Positions 8,859 through 15,944 of a stretch of DNA of 36,503 bases are shown piece by piece. The DNA comes from Bryobacterales bacterium. Its GTDB lineage: Bacteria; Acidobacteriota; Terriglobia; Bryobacterales; Bryobacteraceae. Positions within the stretch are counted from its first letter, which is position 1, and each line of letters begins with the position of its first letter. Made by a program: the position numbers and the translations under genes. The notes beneath the pieces were generated by a model. That model was given only the letters and a program-made list of their open reading frames with translations, did not search any database and was not told where the DNA came from. The stretch lies in NCBI GenBank assembly GCA_009697455.1, contig SHUI01000010.1, forward strand, positions 1 through 36,503, written 5' to 3'.

Positions 8859-9388
8859 CAAAATTCCGTGACCTCGACGTAAGACTCGGGATTGATCGTG
8901 CGGTCGAGCAGTTTCGCCTTTTCCGCATGCATGAGAATCTGGCGCGGCAACCCGGCCATGTCCTCCCACGAATAGTAAAACAACGAGACCCCGAGAGCGA
9001 TGCGCTCGTTCGATGGGACCGTATCGAGCGACGCGGCGGAATCCGCAAGCATATCCCGCATCTTGCGCTTCAATCCCGGCAGTTGCTGCATTTTTCGCGC
9101 ATGCACCCGGCTCACGTCGTCTTTCGAAATGGATTGCCGGAACGGCGTAATCGATGGACCCTGAAAAAGATTCACCTCGGCCGTGAACACGGCTCCGTAA
9201 CCTTCCAGATAAACGCCGCGCGTATTGCCTAGCAACATGAACGAATCTTCCGCGCCCAATTTTTCAAGCTTGCCGTCGAAGCTCTTCTCCATCGCGGCTA
9301 AAGCCGCGCGCTTCACGCGCGGCACGGCGGCGAAGCCGGTCCAGATCGCTATCGCGGACAACGCCGCGATCCACAAGACCCGCTTCAT
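8858..9388 (-). CDS. Unknown exported protein in the secretion operon
   Basis: A 176-residue protein not recognised as a family. It starts MKRVLWIAALSAIAIWTGFAAV, a signal peptide or membrane anchor, followed by a soluble alpha/beta domain with FMLLGNTRGVYLEGYGAVFT, a basic helical stretch (HARKMQQLPGLKRKMRDML) and an aromatic SLFYYSWEDMAGLP segment. The start overlaps the anti-sigma stop by four bases and its stop overlaps the gspE start, so it is translated with both. Position suggests an accessory periplasmic factor for secretion or for sigma-factor signalling, but nothing in the sequence proves this. Confidence 0.75.
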   Translation of the reverse strand: MKRVLWIAALSAIAIWTGFAAVPRVKRAALAAMEKSFDGKLEKLGAEDSFMLLGNTRGVYLEGYGAVFTAEVNLFQGPSITPFRQSISKDDVSRVHARKMQQLPGLKRKMRDMLADSAASLDTVPSNERIALGVSLFYYSWEDMAGLPRQILMHAEKAKLLDRTINPESYVEVTEF

Positions 9389-9963
9389 CGCCCGCCTCCG
9401 TCGTTGCTCGCGATGAGTTGCACGTTCAGACGTTTTTGAAGCACCTCGAGCGATTCCCGGTAGGAAACCAGATTCGCCATCCGTTCCAGGTTCTCTCGTT
9501 TTTCCAGTTCCTTCAGAAGGGCGGCCGTCTTCGCCTCGCTACGCGACATCGCGGCATCCACGACGGCGGCGATTTCGGCCGCGCTCATGGCGCTGGCCGT
9601 CGTCGCTACCGCCGGCGCAGGCGGCGAAACGGCAACCGGCGGGGGCCTGTAGAACGCCGAAACCAACAGCGCGGCGGAAAGCATTGCCGCGGAGGCGAAG
9701 CCCAGGCGCGGCCCCGAGTTCCAGAACATGGACCAGGCACGCCGCAACACCGAAGGCTCGAAGACCTTGTCCGAGACAAACCCGATGCGTTGGGGGATCT
9801 CCTCGTCCCGCAGGGAGAGCAGAGCGGCCTGCGTGTACCTCAAACTCTCCAACTGTTCGCGGCAACGAGCGCAACCGGAGAGATGGCCCTCCACTTCGGC
9901 TGCTTCCTCCGGGCCGAGTTCGTGCAGAAAATAATCGCGCAAATCAAATGGCGGGCAGTTCAT
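9385..9963 (-). CDS. Zinc-type anti-sigma factor
   Basis: The protein (192 residues) has an N-terminal zf-HC2/ZAS domain with HLSGCARC, the His-x3-Cys-x2-Cys zinc motif of anti-sigma factors. A single membrane helix follows at about 85-105 (LGFASAAMLSAALLVSAF), then a Pro/Ala linker and a C-terminal helical region beyond the membrane. It should bind the ECF sigma factor encoded just upstream, whose 3' end it overlaps by 20 bases. The ATG at 9963 is preferred over 9981 because a GAGG motif lies five bases before it and the conserved domain starts immediately after. The signal that releases the sigma factor cannot be read from the sequence. Confidence 0.88.
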   Translation of the reverse strand: MNCPPFDLRDYFLHELGPEEAAEVEGHLSGCARCREQLESLRYTQAALLSLRDEEIPQRIGFVSDKVFEPSVLRRAWSMFWNSGPRLGFASAAMLSAALLVSAFYRPPPVAVSPPAPAVATTASAMSAAEIAAVVDAAMSRSEAKTAALLKELEKRENLERMANLVSYRESLEVLQKRLNVQLIASNDGGGR

Positions 9964-10543
9964 TTTCACCTCGCGTCCCAAGCGGAGCCAGTTCCCGTTT
10001 CAAAATCTCCAGCGCGGCGTATACACGCGATTTCACCGTGGAGACCGGGCAGGAAAGGATCTCCGCCATTTCCTCAAACTTGAAGCCTTGATAGATCTTC
10101 AGGACGACCGCTTCCCGCTGCTCCGGACCCAGCCGGTCCAGCGCGCCGCGTACCGCGATTCCCAATTCGATCGGGAAGGCGGACCCGGCCCGGTCGGCGA
10201 CGGGAAAGTCCGCCGCGGCCGTCTCCGCTTCCGGCTTCCTTTTCCGGAACAGCGAATAGGCCTCATTGTGCGCGATGCGGAACAACCAGGCCGCAAAACG
10301 GGCGGAATCTTCGAGTTTGCGAAGGTTCTGATACGCTTTCAAAAACACGTCCTGGCTGAGGTCGAGCGCGTCTTCGCGATTGCCGGTGATCCTGAGCAGG
10401 TAATTATAGACGCGCTTTTCCCATCGGGAGATGAGAAGGTTATAGGCCTCCACGTCTCCCCGGCGCGCCTTCGGAATCAGGTCGGCATCCTCAATCGCCC
10501 GGAAGATCAAATCAAGGGCTCCTTTCAAGGGCTCCTTGTTCAT
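9944..10543 (-). CDS. ECF-family RNA polymerase sigma factor
   Basis: A 199-residue sigma-70 group 4 protein. Sigma region 2 is visible as YNLLISRWEKRVYNYLLRIT followed by DALDLSQDVFLKAYQNL and FAAWLFRIAHNEAYSLFRKR. Sigma region 4 is LGPEQREAVVLKIYQGFKFE with the helix-turn-helix MAEILSCPVSTVKSRVYAALE. It is co-encoded with an anti-sigma factor and stands upstream of all the gsp genes, so it may control the secretion operon, including itself. No convincing ECF-type promoter pair was identified. The 30-base gap to the preceding gene implies co-transcription with it. Confidence 0.93.
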   Translation of the reverse strand: MNKEPLKGALDLIFRAIEDADLIPKARRGDVEAYNLLISRWEKRVYNYLLRITGNREDALDLSQDVFLKAYQNLRKLEDSARFAAWLFRIAHNEAYSLFRKRKPEAETAAADFPVADRAGSAFPIELGIAVRGALDRLGPEQREAVVLKIYQGFKFEEMAEILSCPVSTVKSRVYAALEILKRELAPLGTRGENELPAI

Positions 10544-10573
10544 GGACGCGACAGGCGTCTAAAAAGTCTGAAC

Positions 10574-10858
10574 CTATGTTCCCGGCGGATGCGGCGGGTC
10601 CGGTTCGGGCGGGTCCGGTTCGGGCGGCTCCAGTTCGGGCGGCTCCAGTTCCGGCGGGTCCGGTTCGGGCGGCTCCAGTTCGGGCGGCTCCAGTTCCGGC
10701 GGCGCCGCGTGGTCCGGCGGGGTCAACCGCACCTCGCACGTGCAACAATCGCTACACCGCCGGCAGCGCTCGCAGATATGGTTATCGCAGGCGTCCTTCG
10801 TGCACCGGACGCAAATCCGCAGCGACGGCTCTTCGCAAATGCTGCAAGTAAAACTCAT
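10574..10858 (-). CDS. Small cysteine-rich (B-box-like) protein with Pro/acidic repeat tail
   Basis: A 94-residue protein. Residues 5-41 contain eleven cysteines and one histidine spaced as CxxC-x7-CxxC-x4-C-x2-H-x-CxxC-x2-C-x2-CC-x-C, which suggests two bound zinc ions in a B-box or treble-clef-like fold. Residues 53-87 are seven pentapeptide units of PPELE or PPEPD type, ending PPHPPGT. The start overlaps the stop of the preceding secreted-protein gene by four bases (10855-10858), and a sigma factor follows 30 bases later. The overlap and codon-phase repeats support a real gene. Function is unknown; a protein-interaction or metal-sensing role is a guess. Confidence 0.72.
   Translation of the reverse strand: MSFTCSICEEPSLRICVRCTKDACDNHICERCRRCSDCCTCEVRLTPPDHAAPPELEPPELEPPEPDPPELEPPELEPPEPDPPEPDPPHPPGT
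10598..10702 (-). repeat. 15-bp coding tandem repeat (seven units)
   Basis: Seven consecutive 15-base units encode PPELE or PPEPD. The order ELE, ELE, EPD, ELE, ELE, EPD, EPD shows a 45-base higher-order period, so at least one triplet of units was duplicated as a block. Units are nearly identical at the DNA level, which suggests recent expansion by slippage and likely length variation between strains. Confidence 0.9.
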
Positions 10859-11433
10859 TTCTTCGCCCCCGCGGCGCGAGCCTTCTCGGCCTCGTTCGGC
10901 TGTTTCGATAGGAAACCTCGGCAGCGCTGCGCTTCCTGATCGACAACTTTGAACTCGAGTTCCTTGGTTTTGGCCAGGTCGACCATGTGCTCGCGCAGGC
11001 GCGCGGCGTTCGTATCGTTCTCGGCCATGACGCCGCGCAACAGTTCGGCGAGCGCTGGATTCTGGTAGGTGTGGACGGCGTCGGCAACCGAATTCAGGAC
11101 GCCGTCAAGCGCCTGCAGGCGAAAGAACGCCTCGAGCGCGTAGGTGAGACGCTCGGGATCTTGAGAGAGCGCCTGGGAGGCGCGCACCAGATCGAGCGTG
11201 CGCGACCGTCCGGCGTTCCACTGCTCCACGTAGGTTTGCGGCGCCCCCTTCCTCACCCATTCCTGGGGAGTAAGCTTGTCGAGCAGTTCGGTCAGCCGCT
11301 TCGCGTGCGCGGCGACGGCATCGGACATCTTGCGGACGTCCCAAACCGCGCCGATGCCGTTCTGGGCGGAGGCGGGCGCTGCGAGGCCGGCGATAAGGAG
11401 ACAGAATGCCGGTAAGGGCGATCGATGAGCCAT
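10855..11433 (-). CDS. Secreted helical protein of unknown function
   Basis: From the ATG at 11433 (192 residues) it starts MAHRSPLPAFCLLIAGLAAPASAQ, a clear Sec signal peptide with an Ala-x-Ala site. The mature part is almost entirely helical: VRKMSDAVAAHAKRLTELLDKL, AEFF-like aromatic patches (LEAFFRLQALDGVLNSVADAV), and a Lys/Ala-rich tail ending AAGAKK. No enzyme motif is seen. A longer frame from 11496 would mask the signal peptide, so it is rejected. It is the first gene of the block leading to the sigma factor and secretion genes, with a TAGAAT -10-like hexamer at 11444-11449 but no matching -35. Confidence 0.75.
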   Translation of the reverse strand: MAHRSPLPAFCLLIAGLAAPASAQNGIGAVWDVRKMSDAVAAHAKRLTELLDKLTPQEWVRKGAPQTYVEQWNAGRSRTLDLVRASQALSQDPERLTYALEAFFRLQALDGVLNSVADAVHTYQNPALAELLRGVMAENDTNAARLREHMVDLAKTKELEFKVVDQEAQRCRGFLSKQPNEAEKARAAGAKK

Positions 11434-11733
11434 GCACTTCAATTCTACAACCTGGAAGAAGCTGAGGATTGACCGCAGCGGGCGGAATTTGCGCACGGCA
11501 TTGAACGGATAACCGGGTGAACTCCTTGTCTGTTGCGTCTGGGGTGGATAGCGGCAATGAAGCGAGACATCCCCTTCTGAGTCGCGATGTGCGGGTCCCG
11601 AATTTCACATCTCAAACGGCGAGGACCGGCGGAAAACGGGTGTCCGGGTTCTTGGCTGCTTACCGCTGGGGACAATCGCGCCATGCTCCATTGAGAGCCG
11701 CCGAGGCGCTATCTGATAAGCTGGTTTTCCCCG
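11434..11733. other. Divergent intergenic region
   Basis: About 300 bases lie between the minus-strand secreted-protein gene and the plus-strand OPT transporter. No gene, hairpin terminator or repeat is visible. A TTGAGA hexamer at 11691 lies upstream of the transporter, but no good -10 partner follows at the right distance. Confidence 0.5.
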
Positions 11734-13728
11734 ATGCCCGCCAAGTCACCACCCGAAATGACCGTAAAGGCCGTGGCTCTCGGCCTTCTTCTTGCGCTGA
11801 TTTTCGGAGCGGCGAACGCATACCTTGGCATGAAGGCCGGCCAAACCGTGGCTGCCACCATTCCCGCGGCAGTTATCGCGATAGCTCTGTTCCGCCTTCC
11901 CGCAATGCGCGGTGGAGTGCTCGAACAGAATATCGCTCGCACCGCTGCGTCGGTTGGCGAAGCGCTCGTCTCCGGCGCGATCTTCACCATTCCCGCTTTC
12001 GTAATGGTCGAGATTAATGGCGTTCGCCTCTGGACGGGACTCCGCGAACATTACTGGCAGGCCTGCCTGATTCTTCTTGTCGGCGGTTTGCTCGGCATCT
12101 TTTACATCATCGTTCTCCGCCGTCCCCTTGTCACTGAACCCGGCCTCCCGTGGCCCGAGAGCGTGGCGAGCGCCGAGATCGTCAAGGCCGGGGAACAAGG
12201 CAGCGACGCCCCTAAATACGTTTTTGGGGCCATGGCCTTCGGCGGTCTGATCCAGGTTCTAAAAAGTGATAAGGGGATCCAGGTATTCCGCGAGTACATC
12301 GACGGATTTCTCCCTTTTCCGCGCTCAGTCATCCAGCACTTCAACTTGCGACGCGAGCCGACCGCGGCCATCACGCACTCGGGCGGCATCCCGTGGTCCA
12401 CGCCCGCGTTATCCCCGGCGCTGATTGGAATCGGCTATATCATCGGTCCGCGTCTTGCTTCGATCAACGTGGCGGGCGGGATCATCGCATGGTGGATGCT
12501 CATCCCCTTGCTGCTTTTCTTCGATCCGGATCTTCCGCGTCGTCTCGGTGGTGCGGCGGGGAACACACCCGATGTCCTCGCGTTCACCGTTTGGTACAAC
12601 GTCGTCCGTCCCATCGCCGTAGGAGCCATGCTCGTGTCCGCCGGCCATACGCTCTTCTCGATGCGCCACTCGATCGCGAAATCGCTCAAGGGCGCAATAG
12701 CGTCCTCGGCCTCGGCTTCATTTGGTGCGGCCGCCGAAACTCCCCGCACGGAGCGCGATATACCCATCCGTTGGTGGGCCTTCGGAACCGCTTCGCTTAC
12801 GGCCGCTACGCTCGCCCTCTATTTCGCCTTCACGGGAAACTGGACCGCGGCGATCGTCGCAACGGTCGTCATGACCGTCACCGGCTTCTTGCTCTCCGCC
12901 GTCGGCGGCTATCTGGTTGGCCTGGTGGGAAGCTCGAACCAGCCGCTCTCCGGCCTAACGGTATCGGCGCTCGTCATCTCCGCGTTGGTCATGGTCGCGA
13001 TCGGCGCTACCGGACCGTCGGGAGTGATGGCCGTGCTCGGCGTCGCGTCCATCGTCTCGCTGGCATGCTCCGTCTCGGGATCTCTCATCCAGGACCTTAA
13101 GGCAGGCCACATCCTCGGCGGCACTCCGTGGAAGATGCAAATTGTCGAAATACTCGCCGTCGTAGTGCTCTCGCTTTTCCTGATGCTCCCGATCATCGCT
13201 CTGGATGAAGCGAATCGCGCGACGGGCGGCATCGGCGGCCGCGCGCTTCCGGCGCCGCAAGCCGGCCTGATGGCGCAACTCGCGAAGGGGATCGTCGGCG
13301 GCCAGATGGCATGGGGCCTGATCGGCGCCGGAGCCGCCTTCGGCATCGCGCTGCTGCTTTGCGGCGCCCGCGCGCCCATGCTTGTCGCGGTCGGAATGTA
13401 TCTGCCATTCGACACGACTTCGTCCATCTTCATCGGCGGTGTCCTGAAATGGCTGGTTGATCTCCGGGTGGCGCGGCTCAGTCCCGAAAGCAAGGTCGCG
13501 GTCGAAGAAAGAGGGACTTTGCTCGCTTCCGGCCTGATCGCGGGCGAGGCTGTCGTCGGCATTCTCCTCGCCGTCACTTTCGTTGCGGGGATCAGTTCCA
13601 TTACGCGCATGTTCACGGGTTCGGATGAACTGGGCTTCTTCCCCCAATGGGGCGGATGGCTATCGCTGCTTGCTTTCGCTGCGATCGCCTGGGTGCTCGT
13701 GCGTATTCCCACGCGGCGTGAGCTGTAA
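11734..13728 (+). CDS. OPT-family oligopeptide/metal-chelate transporter
   Basis: A 664-residue polytopic membrane protein with about 14-16 hydrophobic segments. The N-terminal GAANAYLGMKAGQTVAATIP motif is diagnostic of the OPT superfamily. Later come GLPWPESVASAEIVKAGE, a typical cytoplasmic loop, and PFDTTSSIFIGGVLKWLVD near the C-terminus, also conserved in bacterial OPT proteins. OPT transporters import oligopeptides or metal-chelates by proton symport; the substrate here cannot be told. It stands alone on the plus strand, so it is probably its own transcription unit. No terminator hairpin was recognised after the stop. Confidence 0.92.
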   Translation: MPAKSPPEMTVKAVALGLLLALIFGAANAYLGMKAGQTVAATIPAAVIAIALFRLPAMRGGVLEQNIARTAASVGEALVSGAIFTIPAFVMVEINGVRLWTGLREHYWQACLILLVGGLLGIFYIIVLRRPLVTEPGLPWPESVASAEIVKAGEQGSDAPKYVFGAMAFGGLIQVLKSDKGIQVFREYIDGFLPFPRSVIQHFNLRREPTAAITHSGGIPWSTPALSPALIGIGYIIGPRLASINVAGGIIAWWMLIPLLLFFDPDLPRRLGGAAGNTPDVLAFTVWYNVVRPIAVGAMLVSAGHTLFSMRHSIAKSLKGAIASSASASFGAAAETPRTERDIPIRWWAFGTASLTAATLALYFAFTGNWTAAIVATVVMTVTGFLLSAVGGYLVGLVGSSNQPLSGLTVSALVISALVMVAIGATGPSGVMAVLGVASIVSLACSVSGSLIQDLKAGHILGGTPWKMQIVEILAVVVLSLFLMLPIIALDEANRATGGIGGRALPAPQAGLMAQLAKGIVGGQMAWGLIGAGAAFGIALLLCGARAPMLVAVGMYLPFDTTSSIFIGGVLKWLVDLRVARLSPESKVAVEERGTLLASGLIAGEAVVGILLAVTFVAGISSITRMFTGSDELGFFPQWGGWLSLLAFAAIAWVLVRIPTRREL

Positions 13729-13933
13729 GTGCCGGTCAAGGCACGGACGCATCAAGGCACCGCGATCTACCTTGGATAGACGGACCGCCGCGACAACCTG
13801 GCGCTGACTTCGGCGCGACGCCACTCTTCAGCGCACCGGCGCACCCGACAGGGTCACGGGCCGCCAGGTGTTTGTGAAGGTGAGCTATCTGCTGCTTTAT
13901 TGATCCATTGCGCCGCCTGGCCGCCGTTAAATC

Positions 13934-14545
13934 CTATTCGATCGGGTCGGCAATTCCGTTGCCGTTCGAATCGGGGAAGTCCGCGAGGAAGATCTGGCGG
14001 AAGTCGTTCCCGCCGGCATCCTTCACCAGATTCCCTTTCGCATCGTACGTTGGCACGCGGCGGTTGAAAGCCAGGCGGCTTCCATCGCGCGACCAAACCA
14101 ATGCGTCGGCGGCCGGTACCTGCGGACCGCGAGCCGCGAGCCAGTGCGTCTTGCCGAACAGCGGTCCCGGCTTTACGCACACGGACACAACGCCGTTGTC
14201 GCTGATCACCGCAATCGAATTGCCCGAAGGGTGCCACCGCAATCCGCCGCTCGCCGGCCGTTCCAATTGCGTGGCCTGAACGGGCCGCATCTCGGGACTC
14301 GTATGCTGGTCCGATCCCTGCGAGTTAATGATGAACACCTGCCGGATACCGCCGGGAGGCGTCGCAAAGTAACCGATGCGAGTACCATCAAGAGATCCCC
14401 GAACAATGCCCGCGGCAGGCGTGTTCGTAAGGCGGCGGATACGGGTCCCCTTGGGCGGCGCCATGTAGCGCGTCCTGCTTCCCGAATCGGAGGTCGTGAT
14501 GTCCACGTTTGCGGGCACGTCCACCACGAAAAGCGAACTCATCAC
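13934..14545 (-). CDS. C-terminal half of split Tol-type beta-propeller protein (DUF3748-like)
   Basis: A 203-residue frame, in the same reading frame as the upstream piece and separated from it only by a TAG and four codons. It continues the propeller with LRWHPSGNSIAVISDNGVV and LVWSRDGSRLAFNRRVP blades of the WD40/TolB type, and ends with a calcium-loop-like FPDSNGNGIADPIE. A GTG at 14545 and an ATG at 14542 follow an AGGAGG with eight and eleven bases of spacing, so independent translation is possible. I judge it more likely that one ancestral gene of about 457 residues was split; whether both halves still work together is unknown. Confidence 0.7.
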   Translation of the reverse strand: MMSSLFVVDVPANVDITTSDSGSRTRYMAPPKGTRIRRLTNTPAAGIVRGSLDGTRIGYFATPPGGIRQVFIINSQGSDQHTSPEMRPVQATQLERPASGGLRWHPSGNSIAVISDNGVVSVCVKPGPLFGKTHWLAARGPQVPAADALVWSRDGSRLAFNRRVPTYDAKGNLVKDAGGNDFRQIFLADFPDSNGNGIADPIE

Positions 14546-14560
14546 GGTGCTATCCTCCTA
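14546..14560 (-). other. In-frame amber stop overlapping a Shine-Dalgarno motif
   Basis: The reading frame of the upstream half meets TAG at 14560-14558. The same bases form part of AGGAGG (14559-14554), followed after eight bases by GTG and then ATG in the same frame. Stop and ribosome-binding site thus coincide, which allows termination-reinitiation. Confidence 0.85.
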
Positions 14561-15307
14561 TTTGACGTTGCCGATAAAGGCGCGCATCAACGCGTCGGCG
14601 CCGACCCAGGAATCGTCGGCCGCCCGCTCGATATCTCCCGGTCTCGAGACTGCGGCGGGAACCACCGGAACCAGCAGCGCGGTCCAGTGCGAAACGCCGC
14701 AGGGAGCCTTCGCGTTGGGCAACATGAACCCGATCGTGCGGCCATACTGCGGCAGAAGCTGGTCGTCATAGGTGAAACCGATGCGCTTGCCGTCGACGCT
14801 ATACTCGTGCCTGTGAGACCCGCCGCGGTGCGCTCCCGGCGGGGTGATTTCCGACGTCACGTCGCGGCAATCGAAGAAACGAATGTCTCCCGACCCGTCG
14901 GCGGGCGCCACGCCTCCCCGGCGGTTCGTGGCCCCGTAGAAACCGAGGCTTCGTGTTTCGCTCAGAAGCGGCCCATGGATGAAGGCAACCTCGTCCGCCA
15001 GCGGATTGTACGAAGCCGCTCCAAGACCGGGCGCGCTGGTCGCGCCGAACACTGACGCGGGAGCGTAGACAAGATTCTCCAGCCCGGTGGTGATCGAAAC
15101 TTTCATGATGCTGGTCGAGTTCCCGATACCGGTTCCGAACGTGTCGCGCGTGTCGTAGATCAGAAACCGCCCGTCGCGCGAAAAATTGTCGTTGTTATCC
15201 AGAAGCTTGCTGATGGGCGAGTCGGTGAGTTGCCATTCGGCGGCGCCGCCCTCTTCGAAACCGCTCAGGATCAATAGCGCCACGCCGGCTGTTTTTCCAA
15301 GTTGCAC
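14558..15307 (-). CDS. N-terminal half of split Tol-type beta-propeller protein (DUF3748-like)
   Basis: A 249-residue frame starting at GTG 15307, with GGAGGAAGG just upstream. It opens with a hydrophobic leader (TAGVALLILSG) and then propeller blades: WQLTDSPISKLLDNNDNFSRD with RFLIYDTRD, YNPLADEVAFIHGP and EYSVDGKRIGFTYDDQLLP. The family resembles DUF3748/Tol-biopolymer-type proteins, secreted or periplasmic beta-propellers of unclear role. It ends VGADALMRAFIGNVK at an amber stop, beyond which the same frame continues as the next half. The mature protein would lack several blades if translation really stops here. Confidence 0.72.
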   Translation of the reverse strand: MQLGKTAGVALLILSGFEEGGAAEWQLTDSPISKLLDNNDNFSRDGRFLIYDTRDTFGTGIGNSTSIMKVSITTGLENLVYAPASVFGATSAPGLGAASYNPLADEVAFIHGPLLSETRSLGFYGATNRRGGVAPADGSGDIRFFDCRDVTSEITPPGAHRGGSHRHEYSVDGKRIGFTYDDQLLPQYGRTIGFMLPNAKAPCGVSHWTALLVPVVPAAVSRPGDIERAADDSWVGADALMRAFIGNVK

Positions 15308-15371
15308 GAGGTCCTTCCTCCGGGGTCAGTATACCGGAAATGGAACACGCGGCAATCCGGTCAGTCTGGCG

Positions 15372-15890
15372 TTACACGAAAAGCCGGCAGACGGCCCATC
15401 CGATAAGCGATCCCATCGCGGAGCCGACAATCACGTCGCTCAGAAAGTGCATTCCCAAAATCATGCGCGATACAGCTATGCTTACCGCCGCGAATAGCAG
15501 CGCACCCGTCATCGGAGGGTAGAAGGACGCGAGCGGAAAAGCTACGCCGAATGCGACGATCGAATGCCCGCTCGGGAAGGAGAACTGGTCGGGCGGCAGC
15601 AGCGTTGCCCAAATATGCGGCTCAATGGCGCAGGGGCGTTCCCGGCGCAACGCCGGTTTCAGGGTCAGATAGAGGGCCATTCCAATTCCCGCCGACATTC
15701 CTGCCGCGCTCAGCGCCGCGTATCGCTCTTCACCGCCGAACTGGAGGATTCCCAAACCGGCCGCTACCCACAGCCATCCATCGCCGCCGCGCGTGGCCCA
15801 CAACATCCAGACTCGAACCCATTGCGGCGCCCTCCACCGCTGGAGCCGTCGCATTAACCTATGATCGCGACTTGAAATGAAGGTCAGCAC
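15372..15890 (-). CDS. PAP2-family membrane phosphatase
   Basis: A 172-residue integral membrane protein with all three PAP2 motifs: KPALRRERP (K-x6-RP), FPSGHS (PSGH) and SRMILGMHFLSD (SR-x5-H-x3-D). The two histidines and the motif-3 aspartate form the phosphotransfer site. It probably dephosphorylates a lipid such as undecaprenyl pyrophosphate or phosphatidic acid at the outer face of the inner membrane; the substrate cannot be read from the sequence. Five to six hydrophobic helices are visible. It follows uvrA by 54 bases on the same strand, but a functional link is unlikely. Confidence 0.92.
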   Translation of the reverse strand: MLTFISSRDHRLMRRLQRWRAPQWVRVWMLWATRGGDGWLWVAAGLGILQFGGEERYAALSAAGMSAGIGMALYLTLKPALRRERPCAIEPHIWATLLPPDQFSFPSGHSIVAFGVAFPLASFYPPMTGALLFAAVSIAVSRMILGMHFLSDVIVGSAMGSLIGWAVCRLFV

Positions 15891-15944
15891 TGTTGTCTAC
15901 TCTCAATGTACCAGGGACCCGCTACAGCCGGATGCAATATCGCT

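Noticed and set aside
11691-11719. Promoter for the OPT transporter
   Set aside because: TTGAGA is a fair -35, but the hexamer at 17-base spacing (TGATAA) matches the -10 consensus poorly.
12393-13100. 235-residue plus-strand frame inside the OPT gene
   Set aside because: Arg/His-rich shadow of the transporter; no ribosome site or domain.
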